Position numbers and translations under genes: made by a program
The notes under the pieces: generated by a model
What the model was told of the DNA's origin: nothing
Databases searched by the model: none
Seen by the model: the letters and a program-made list of their open reading frames with translations, nothing else
Shown here: one piece after another, positions 1 through 6,838 of the stretch
How positions within the stretch are numbered: the first letter of the stretch is position 1
Layout of the letters: each line of letters starts with the position of its first letter
Source: Helicobacter monodelphidis
GTDB lineage: Bacteria > Campylobacterota > Campylobacteria > Campylobacterales > Helicobacteraceae
Direction: 5' to 3'
Length of the DNA stretch: 64,000 nt
Assembly: GCF_003288845.1 (NCBI RefSeq)
Contig: NZ_NHYN01000002.1
Location: 1-64,000 of the forward strand

Positions 1-2
1 TA

Positions 3-182
3 GATAAGATAACCAATCAATATAATTTTATAGCTTTATAAACCCTTAGTATAAAAGGCTTAATTAGTATGCTAACTGAAATAGATAAATCTAAGGTAGA
101 ATGATCTGAAGTTATACCTGTGGAAATAACTAGTGGGATATTAAAACATAGTAGCATACTTGATGCTAGTGTCTATCAATGA
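3..182 (+). pseudogene. IS605-family tnpB 3' remnant
   Basis: One frame reads like the degenerate C-terminus of an IS605/IS200-family TnpB: a segment resembling the usual N-A-A-x-N-I-x-x-G-L ending, then VE-stop-SEVIPVE, where the family normally has a Trp before SEV. In-frame stops lie at 39-41 (TAA) and 102-104 (TGA, one base from TGG). The frame ends at a TGA at 180-182, next to a right-end type hairpin. The body of the element would lie upstream of the window. The TnpB assignment rests on motif memory, not on a search, and the copy cannot encode a working protein in this frame. Confidence 0.55.
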
Positions 183-191
183 AACAAGAAG

Positions 192-223
192 CCCAACCAT
201 CTTTAGTGGTTGGGTGGATTCAC
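192..223 (+). repeat. IS605-type right-end hairpin
   Basis: CCCAACCA (192-199) pairs with TGGTTGGG (207-214), and the sequence then runs to ATTCAC at about 218-223. Subterminal hairpins like this mark the right end of IS200/IS605 elements, where they are bound by the TnpA transposase and form the scaffold end of the TnpB guide (omega) RNA. Read on the minus strand, the same hairpin is followed by a T-rich stretch, so it may also terminate transcription of the lipoprotein gene beside it. Confidence 0.5.
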
Positions 224-229
224 CATAAA

Positions 230-568
230 TTACTTTCCAGAAACTTTAGTTGTGTATTTTACATAAATCCCTAAAATACTCATCGTATGATGGTCGACAG
301 CTGATACTTGTGTAATTCCACCATTCTTAGCTGCTGCTGCAACGCTACAATCCCCTTTTGCAACAAGAGATAAAATACTCTCGCATGATGCCTCACCAAC
401 TTTTGTCATTGCACCACCTTCACCTATAGCACCTTTTGTAGGTGCATTCACATCAGCATAAACAACACCAAAAACAGGATCACCAGTCATAACTGCTCCA
501 ACACCACAACCTGTAAGACCCACCATTAAAGCAAAGCCTAAACCTAAAGACATTAAGATTTTTAACAT
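230..568 (-). CDS. TRL-like family lipoprotein
   Basis: This 112-residue protein carries a lipoprotein signal peptide: Met-Leu-Lys, a hydrophobic stretch, then the lipobox LTGC with the lipidated Cys at residue 21. The mature part has the features of the TRL (tRNA-associated locus) family, including VGEASC, SILSLVAKGD, AAAKNGGI and SILGIYVKYTT. The function of this family is unknown; it should sit in the cell envelope. A good ribosome site (AAAGGAG) precedes the ATG. The gene is divergent from the fumarase genes, and its stop codon lies 7 bp from the insertion-sequence right end. The family call is fairly sure; the role is open. Confidence 0.75.
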   Translation of the reverse strand: MLKILMSLGLGFALMVGLTGCGVGAVMTGDPVFGVVYADVNAPTKGAIGEGGAMTKVGEASCESILSLVAKGDCSVAAAAKNGGITQVSAVDHHTMSILGIYVKYTTKVSGK

Positions 569-638
569 AAATCTCCTTTCTAAATTTCAAAAATAACACC
601 GGAGATTCTACAGTAATTCATACCAATTTGTCAATATA

Positions 639-686
<48 letters not shown>

Positions 687-810
687 TATATATAATAAAC
701 TATCATTGGTCATTTAGGAGTTACATTCTAAACTTTATCTTTTTTTTAATCTTAAAAAGCTACAATATCCACGTGGAAAATTCCAAATCATTTATTAAAA
801 AGGAGCAGTG

Positions 811-1656
811 ATGAGGACAGTTCAAGCAAAGGATATCACTCAAGCTGTTGCAAAACTTTGCAAACAAGCCTGTTGTAATGTAACCCCTGATATGTATGAA
901 GCTTTCAAAAAAGCAGAAGCAAGCGAAAGTTCTCCATTGGGTAAAAGTATTATCGGCACTTTGATTCAAAATGCTGATATTGCAAAAAATGAGGAACGAC
1001 CTATTTGCCAAGATACAGGAATGACGGTTGTTTTTGTAGAAATTGGACAAGACGTACACATCGAGGGTGGCTACCTTGAAGATGCCATTAATGAGGGGAT
1101 AGGAAAAGGCTATGTTGATGCCTATTTGCGCAAATCTGTTGTGAAAGAGCCTATTTTTGAACGCACAAATACACAGAACAATACTCCAGCGGTGATTCAC
1201 ACACGCATTATCAAAGGAGATAAATTCCATATTCAAGTCTGCCCAAAAGGCTTTGGTAGTGAAAATAAAAGTATCTTAAAAATGCTTGTCCCAGCTGATG
1301 GGCTTGAGGGTGTTAAAAAAGTTTTCTTAGAAGCAGTCAAATTAGCAGGACCAAATGCGTGTCCTCCTATGGTTGTAGGAGTTGGCATTGGTGGAACAAT
1401 GGAAAAAGCTGCACTCTTAGCAAAACAAGCAGCGGTAAGAGATGTGGATAGTTATAATCCGCATCCTAAGTATGCTGAATTAGAAAAAGAATTCGTGGAA
1501 CTTGCTAATAAAACAGGTGTGGGACCGCAAGGGCTAGGAGGCACAACAACTGCATTCAAGGTTAATATTGAATGGTATCCCACACATATCGCTGGTTTAC
1601 CTGTTGCCGTTAACATTAACTGCCATGCTGCAAGACATGCAGGCATTGATCTTTAA
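811..1656 (+). CDS. Fumarate hydratase class I, alpha subunit
   Basis: This is the catalytic alpha subunit of a two-subunit, iron-sulfur (class I) fumarase, which interconverts fumarate and malate in the TCA cycle. The three cysteines expected to hold the [4Fe-4S] cluster are visible: C66 in CQDTGM, C184 in NACPP and C271 in NCHAARH. The family glycine-rich segments GVGIGG and GPQGLGGTTT are also present. An upstream in-frame GTG at 808 lies only 2 bp from the AAGGAG site, so the ATG at 811 is preferred, giving 281 residues. The partner subunit starts 9 bp downstream. A tartrate dehydratase (TtdA) is the nearest alternative, but TCA context and the lack of tartrate genes favour fumarase. Confidence 0.88.
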   Translation: MRTVQAKDITQAVAKLCKQACCNVTPDMYEAFKKAEASESSPLGKSIIGTLIQNADIAKNEERPICQDTGMTVVFVEIGQDVHIEGGYLEDAINEGIGKGYVDAYLRKSVVKEPIFERTNTQNNTPAVIHTRIIKGDKFHIQVCPKGFGSENKSILKMLVPADGLEGVKKVFLEAVKLAGPNACPPMVVGVGIGGTMEKAALLAKQAAVRDVDSYNPHPKYAELEKEFVELANKTGVGPQGLGGTTTAFKVNIEWYPTHIAGLPVAVNINCHAARHAGIDL

Positions 1657-1665
1657 AAGGGGGAA

Positions 1666-2226
1666 ATGATGTCTGAAGCAATTAAAATTACCGCACCATT
1701 CACAACAGAGGTTGCACAAACACTAAAAGCAGGAGATAGAGTCTTAATTAGTGGAACAATTATAGCCGCTAGAGATGCTGCACATAAAGCTTTAACAGAG
1801 GCTTTGGCAAAGGGAGAGAAGTTGCCTGTGGATCTTGTCAATCAAACAATTTACTACTTAGGACCAAGTCCAGCAAAACCCGGAGACCCTATTGGTTCAG
1901 CAGGACCAACAACAAGCGGAAGAATGGACAAATATACTCCAACAATCCTCGATCAAGGAATCACAGGAATGATAGGTAAGGGTTATCGTTCTCCCGAAGT
2001 GATTGAGTCCATCGTTCAACACAAGGCTGTTTATATGGTTGCAGTAGGTGGAGCTGCTGCATTCATTGCAAAATCAATTAAAAAATACGAAGTTCTTGCA
2101 TATCCAGAATTGGGGCCAGAGGCAATTGCAAGATTGACAATTGAAGATTTTCCAGCAATTGTGGCAATTGACTCCAAAGGAACCAATTTTTACACTATCG
2201 GTCAAGAACCCTACAAAGAAATCTAG
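1666..2226 (+). CDS. Fumarate hydratase class I, beta subunit
   Basis: This is the C-terminal-domain subunit (about 186 residues) that partners the alpha subunit to form an active class I fumarase. Recognisable segments are YYLGPSPAKPGDPIGSAGPT, TSGRMDKYTP, MIGKGYR, VGGAAAF and PELGPEA. In single-chain FumA these two parts are fused; here they are separate cistrons. A strong AAAGGGGGA site precedes two tandem ATGs at 1666 and 1669, and either could be used. The transcript ends at the hairpin that follows. Distinguishing fumarase from L(+)-tartrate dehydratase would need enzymology or a tree. Confidence 0.87.
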   Translation: MMSEAIKITAPFTTEVAQTLKAGDRVLISGTIIAARDAAHKALTEALAKGEKLPVDLVNQTIYYLGPSPAKPGDPIGSAGPTTSGRMDKYTPTILDQGITGMIGKGYRSPEVIESIVQHKAVYMVAVGGAAAFIAKSIKKYEVLAYPELGPEAIARLTIEDFPAIVAIDSKGTNFYTIGQEPYKEI

Positions 2227-2244
2227 TTCCTAACACTGCATTCC

Positions 2245-2283
2245 GCCATTTCTTTGTGAAAAACATAGAAATGGCTTTTATTT
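2245..2283 (+). terminator. Terminator after fumarase genes
   Basis: A 9-bp perfect stem (GCCATTTCT at 2245-2253 with AGAAATGGC at 2267-2275) is followed directly by TTTTATTTTT. This is a standard intrinsic terminator 18 bp after the beta-subunit stop codon. Confidence 0.85.
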
Positions 2284-2444
2284 TTCTCACTTACAATAGC
2301 AAATCTACCCTCACATTCCTACCATTTTAACCATTTATCATATTAAGGCAAACAAAATAGCAATTTTTTTAAATAAAGAATGTAGTTTTAAGTTAAAGGG
2401 TATTAGAATATCTACTCAAATATTACTACAAAAGGGGAGCGTTA

Positions 2445-2951
2445 ATGTCAGAGAATGTGAATAGGCGTGATTTCCTTGGAATGGCTTTAGGAGGTGTTGC
2501 TCTTGTTGGTGCGGGTGCAACACTTGTAGCCATCAAAGGGACATGGGATCCATTACCTAGTGTCATTGCTGCAGGTTTTACGACCGTAGATTTAAGCCCA
2601 ATGGCAGAGGGTGAGCTAAGAGTTGTTGAATGGCGAGGTAAGCCCGTTTATATTATTAAAAAAACAGCCGCTATGAAAAAGTGCAAAACACGCGATGTTG
2701 TGGTATCACAGAGTGATTATTCTGTGGGTATCCAAATCTGTACTCATTTGGGCTGTATTCCAGCTTATGAACCAGCTTCTATGCAATTTAAATGTGCTTG
2801 CCATGGTGGCGAATTTGATGTTTGTGGACGTAACACTTTTGGACCACCTCCTACACCTATGGAGATACCTCCATTTAAAATCAATGGAAATACATTAGTT
2901 TTAGGTGAGGAAGGTCCTGAATATCAGCAGCTCAAAGAAGCGAACGTATAG
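2445..2951 (+). CDS. petA: Ubiquinol/menaquinol-cytochrome c reductase Rieske subunit
   Basis: This is the Rieske iron-sulfur protein of the cytochrome bc1 complex, which takes an electron from quinol at the Qo site and passes it to cytochrome c. The N-terminus has a twin-arginine signal-anchor (NRRDFLG, then a hydrophobic helix at about 12-30). Rieske box I is CTHLGC (C99, H101, C104) and box II is CACHGG (C117, C119, H120). C99/H101/C117/H120 should bind the [2Fe-2S] cluster, and C104-C119 should form the disulfide. It is 168 residues long and is the first gene of petABC, with a good ribosome site (AAAGGGGAG). Confidence 0.95.
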   Translation: MSENVNRRDFLGMALGGVALVGAGATLVAIKGTWDPLPSVIAAGFTTVDLSPMAEGELRVVEWRGKPVYIIKKTAAMKKCKTRDVVVSQSDYSVGIQICTHLGCIPAYEPASMQFKCACHGGEFDVCGRNTFGPPPTPMEIPPFKINGNTLVLGEEGPEYQQLKEANV

Positions 2952-2965
2952 AAAAGGAGAATTAA

Positions 2966-4201
2966 ATGGCAGAATTTAAAGAAGCTAATGGAATAGTCGA
3001 TTGGCTAGACCAGCGATTAGCTATTAAAAATTTTATAAAGGTGATGATGACGGAATATTGGATTCCAAAAAAAATCAACTTTTTGTGGGCTATGGGTGTA
3101 ACCTTGCTTGTAATGTTTCTTGTGCTTTTTGTATCAGGACTTATGCTTTTAATGTATTACAAGCCAGACACAAAGCTTGCATTTGATAGTGTAAATTATA
3201 CAATTATGCAAGAGGTTGCCTATGGTTGGTTATGGAGACATATTCATGCCGTCGCAGCATCTGTGATCTTCCTTGTAATTTATATCCATATGTTCGTTGG
3301 TATTTATTATGGCTCTTACAAACGCGGAAGAGAAATGATTTGGATTAGTGGTATGCTACTCTTTATGATTTTTTCAGCAGAAGCGTTTAGTGGTTATATG
3401 CTTCCTTGGGGGCAAATGAGTTTTTGGGCTGCAGCAGTGATCACAAACCTTTTTGGTGGTATCCCATTAATTGGTGCGGATTTGGTTGTGTGGATTCGTG
3501 GAAACTTTATTCCTGCCGATGCAACACTCACTAGATTCTTTATGCTTCATGTTGTGCTTTTACCTGTCGTCATTTTAGCTCTAATTGCTCTTCACTTCTA
3601 CACTTTGAGGTTTCCACATGTAAACAATGAAACAGGTGAGGTGATTGATTTTGATAAGGAAGCAGAAAAATATAAAGCAGGGAACAAGAAAGAAGCACAA
3701 GTTGTTTCATTTTGGCCAGATTTTCTTTCAAAAGACATCTTTGTTGTCTGTGTTTTTATGATTGGCTTTTTCTATCTTGTTTGTTTTCACTTTAATTTTG
3801 CAATGGATCCAATCAACTTTGACCCAGCCGATTCGCTCAAAACCCCTCCACACATTTATCCAGAATGGTATTTCTTGTGGAGTTATGAAGTCTTAAGGGG
3901 TTTCTTCTTCAGCTCTGATTTAGGGTTAATTGCATTTGGTATCGCGAATGTTATATTCTTACTTATGCCTTTACTTGATCGTAGCAAAGTTGTTGCTCCA
4001 GCACATAAGAGGGGTGGATTCTTCTTGTGGTTTTGGTTGCTTGTTGCTGACTTAATCGTCTTAACAATTTATGGAAAACTCCCGCCAACGGGTATGAATG
4101 CATATATTGGCTTTGTCGCTTCAGTTACATTTTTGGCATTGTTTGCACTCTTGCCTATCATCACAGCAGCAGAAAATAAAAAGGTAGGAGGTCGCTCATG
4201 A
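2966..4201 (+). CDS. petB: Cytochrome bc1 complex cytochrome b subunit
   Basis: This 411-residue membrane protein is the core of the bc1 complex. It holds both b hemes and the Qo and Qi quinone sites. Likely heme ligands are H94/H108 (13 residues apart) and H195/H210 (14 residues apart), on two neighbouring transmembrane helices. The Qo-site PEWY motif is present, followed by FLWSYEVLRG. The full-length form has the extra C-terminal helices, unlike split cytochrome b6/subunit IV. It follows petA by 14 bp and overlaps petC by 4 bp (ATGA), so the three subunits should be translated together. Confidence 0.95.
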   Translation: MAEFKEANGIVDWLDQRLAIKNFIKVMMTEYWIPKKINFLWAMGVTLLVMFLVLFVSGLMLLMYYKPDTKLAFDSVNYTIMQEVAYGWLWRHIHAVAASVIFLVIYIHMFVGIYYGSYKRGREMIWISGMLLFMIFSAEAFSGYMLPWGQMSFWAAAVITNLFGGIPLIGADLVVWIRGNFIPADATLTRFFMLHVVLLPVVILALIALHFYTLRFPHVNNETGEVIDFDKEAEKYKAGNKKEAQVVSFWPDFLSKDIFVVCVFMIGFFYLVCFHFNFAMDPINFDPADSLKTPPHIYPEWYFLWSYEVLRGFFFSSDLGLIAFGIANVIFLLMPLLDRSKVVAPAHKRGGFFLWFWLLVADLIVLTIYGKLPPTGMNAYIGFVASVTFLALFALLPIITAAENKKVGGRS

Positions 4202-5319
4202 AAGAATTGAAAATTCTTGCTTTACTTGTCATTATTACAGGTATTATTTACTGGGGTGTAGAACCCTTAGCACATAGCGTAATGAATCCTCATGTTGCTC
4301 CTGCAGATTATACCTTTAAAGATTCTGTTGCACCTGCACCTGTTTATGATAATATCCGTAAACCAATCGCCGATGCGGCACTCGAAAAAGCACGCAATGA
4401 TGTCCTTGCAGGAAAAGACATAAACACTCTTCCAGCGGAGGAAGCTGAAAAACTCGATGCACAAATTCAGGCAGAATTTGACAGCAAATATAAAGCACAA
4501 GTTGACACTGAAGCACAGCAAATCTATGAAAAACAATTAGCCGATTGGAATAAACTTGTAGAGGATACATTCCCTGTGCTTTCAGAAACTATTAACAAAG
4601 GAAACGCTGCAAACGGACAAGAACTTGTAACGGGTAATTGTGTAGCCTGCCACAGTATTGAATCTCAAGGGTTTGCACAGGCAATGGATAATGCAACACT
4701 TTCTAGCACTTATGGCGTTGTTCCACCCGATCTTTCAAGCACTGGTTATCTTTATGATTCATATTATTTATTTAATTTCATCAAAGATCCAGCTGTTGCA
4801 GCAAAGGTTAGCCACAAGTTTGCAGAAGGAAGTGGTAAGGTTCACCCTATGTTAGCATATAAAGATGTGAATAGTGATGCAGAAATTGCGGATATGGTTG
4901 CATATTTAAAGAATATTGCACCAAAAGAGATGGACAACAAGCAGGCCTTTATCGATGCATGTGCACGTTGCCACTCTGTCAAATACGATGGCATTGAAGC
5001 ACTTTCTACGGCTGATAATGTTAATGCATATATGGGTGTCCGCTATATTCCAGACCTCTCCATTATAATTCGTGCAAGAAGTTTGGATTATTTGCATACC
5101 TTCATTAATGATCCGCAAAAGCGACTTCCTGGCACTTCTATGCCACGCGTTGGCTTGAACGAACAGGCTGAGAAACAAGTTATTGCTTATCTTGAAAGCG
5201 TTGGAGATAGCAAGAAAGCAGAAAGGGAATCTTTGGGAATTTATCTTATGGGATTCTTTGCTATTATGGCAATTCTTGCTTATTTATGGAAAAACAGTCG
5301 CTGGAGAGATTTACATTAA
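4198..5319 (+). CDS. petC: Cytochrome bc1 complex diheme cytochrome c subunit
   Basis: In place of a monoheme cytochrome c1, this 373-residue protein has two c-type heme sites, CVACH (C148, C151, H152) and CARCH (C255, C258, H259), as is usual for Campylobacterota bc1 complexes. An N-terminal hydrophobic helix (about 5-24) and a C-terminal one (about 348-364, ending in Lys/Arg) bracket the periplasmic part. Residues 55-125 form a charged, helix-forming region before the first heme domain. It accepts electrons from the Rieske protein and hands them to soluble cytochrome c. A hairpin follows the stop codon. Confidence 0.93.
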   Translation: MKELKILALLVIITGIIYWGVEPLAHSVMNPHVAPADYTFKDSVAPAPVYDNIRKPIADAALEKARNDVLAGKDINTLPAEEAEKLDAQIQAEFDSKYKAQVDTEAQQIYEKQLADWNKLVEDTFPVLSETINKGNAANGQELVTGNCVACHSIESQGFAQAMDNATLSSTYGVVPPDLSSTGYLYDSYYLFNFIKDPAVAAKVSHKFAEGSGKVHPMLAYKDVNSDAEIADMVAYLKNIAPKEMDNKQAFIDACARCHSVKYDGIEALSTADNVNAYMGVRYIPDLSIIIRARSLDYLHTFINDPQKRLPGTSMPRVGLNEQAEKQVIAYLESVGDSKKAERESLGIYLMGFFAIMAILAYLWKNSRWRDLH

Positions 5320-5323
5320 AGCA

Positions 5324-5357
5324 TTATCCCATTCTCCCACAAAAGAGAGTGGGATAA
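5324..5357 (+). terminator. Hairpin after petABC
   Basis: TTATCCCATTCTC (5324-5336) pairs with GAGAGTGGGATAA (5345-5357) with one G-T mismatch, forming a 13-bp stem 4 bp after the petC stop. There is no strong T-run after it, so it may act mainly as an mRNA 3'-end stabiliser or a weak terminator. Confidence 0.6.
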
Positions 5358-5448
5358 GTCTGCATAAAAAATGGAACTTTTAACCAAAAGAAAGTCAAAA
5401 ATAGATATAATCCTCGCTTAGTTTTGCAAGATTACATCAAGGTATGTT

Positions 5449-6837
5449 ATGGTAACACTTATTTTATGTGGTGGCTCTGGGACGCGTCTATGGCCAATCA
5501 GTCGGGGACTAATGCCTAAACAGTTCCTCTCTCTTTTTGAGGGAGATTCTTTATTCCAAAAATGCATTAAACGCAATATGGTTCTAAGTGACGCATTTTT
5601 AATCGTTACTCACTCAGAATATTATTTTCTTGCTTCAGACCAACTCAAGAATATTTGTCAAGACAATCAGTTTTCTTTTATTCTTGAAGAAAATGCTAAA
5701 AACACTGCCATCGCTATTGCCTTGGGTGCACTCTCACTCCCTGCTAATGAAATTATTTTAGTTGCTCCATCAGACCACCTTATTAAGAATCAATATGCAT
5801 ACAATCAAGTCATCACACGAGCAAAAGAATTAGCACAAGAAGGCTATATTGTTACGTGTGGCGTTCCGGCTCTATATCCTGAAAGTGGTTTTGGCTACAT
5901 TCAAGCAAGGGGTGAAAATATTTTATCCTTCAAAGAAAAACCTGATTACGAAACAGCACAGAAATATATTGCACAAGGAGATTATTTTTGGAATAGTGGA
6001 TTGTTTTGTTTTCAAGCCCATACTTTTTTAGAGGAGTTAAAGCAACACGCACCGCATATTTATGAAACTGCCCAAAGTGCGATACAAAATTCTAGCAAAG
6101 AGTATAACTATACACGCATCAAGGAAGAATCTGTTTGTCATCTTGAACCTCAAAGCATTGATTATGCCTTAATTGAAAAAAGTCAAAAAATTAAAATGGT
6201 TGAATCACACATTGAATGGAGTGATATAGGAAGTTTTGATGCTTTATATCAAGAATTAAGTAAGGATTCAGCAGGTAATACACAAAGCAATGCCCTACTA
6301 CTTGATTCTACAAACAATCTAATTCTTACCTCCAAAAGACAAATAGCTCTTGTAGAAGTTGATAATTTAATGATAGTTGATACACATGATGCCTTGCTTG
6401 TAGTAAAAAGGGGTTCTGGACAACGTGTACGTGAGGTCATTGCAAAACTCAAAAAAGAAGAAAAAAACATTCATCACACTCATCTCTTAGTTTATCGCCC
6501 TTGGGGGACATATAAGGTCTTAAAGGAAGAAAAAACCTACAAAATTAAACGCATTATTGTAAATCCCGGCAAGAGTCTATCCCTACAAAAGCATTTTCAT
6601 CGTAGTGAACATTGGGTGGTTGTTAGTGGGAATGCACTTGTACGACTTAAAGACAAGGAAGTTACCTTATGTCCTAATGAGTCCATTTATATTCCTGTCG
6701 GGGAGATTCACCGCTTAAGCAATCCTGACAAAATACCTCTTGTTATTATTGAAGTGCAGATAGGAAGTTATTTGGGGGAAGATGATATTGTTCGACTTGA
6801 TGATGACTACCATAAAAAAGAGAGAAATAAGGAATAA
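5449..6837 (+). CDS. manC: Mannose-1-phosphate guanylyltransferase / mannose-6-phosphate isomerase
   Basis: This 462-residue enzyme makes GDP-mannose, the donor for mannose, fucose and related sugars in surface glycans. The N-terminal nucleotidyltransferase domain (about 1-285) shows the GGSGTRLWP signature at 8-16 followed by PKQF, plus FKEKPD and WNSGLF. The C-terminal cupin domain (about 345-455) has RPWGTYK and the metal-site-like LQKHFHRSEHWVVVSG typical of the type II isomerase half. It starts a cluster with three glycosyltransferase-type genes, the first beginning 1 bp after its stop, which suggests the product feeds that pathway. Confidence 0.9.
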   Translation: MVTLILCGGSGTRLWPISRGLMPKQFLSLFEGDSLFQKCIKRNMVLSDAFLIVTHSEYYFLASDQLKNICQDNQFSFILEENAKNTAIAIALGALSLPANEIILVAPSDHLIKNQYAYNQVITRAKELAQEGYIVTCGVPALYPESGFGYIQARGENILSFKEKPDYETAQKYIAQGDYFWNSGLFCFQAHTFLEELKQHAPHIYETAQSAIQNSSKEYNYTRIKEESVCHLEPQSIDYALIEKSQKIKMVESHIEWSDIGSFDALYQELSKDSAGNTQSNALLLDSTNNLILTSKRQIALVEVDNLMIVDTHDALLVVKRGSGQRVREVIAKLKKEEKNIHHTHLLVYRPWGTYKVLKEEKTYKIKRIIVNPGKSLSLQKHFHRSEHWVVVSGNALVRLKDKEVTLCPNESIYIPVGEIHRLSNPDKIPLVIIEVQIGSYLGEDDIVRLDDDYHKKERNKE

Positions 6838-6838
6838 A

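Noticed and set aside
760-1236. A 158-codon minus-strand frame opposite the fumarase alpha subunit
   Set aside because: It lies wholly antisense to a gene with clear family motifs, has no ribosome site and reads as a shadow frame.
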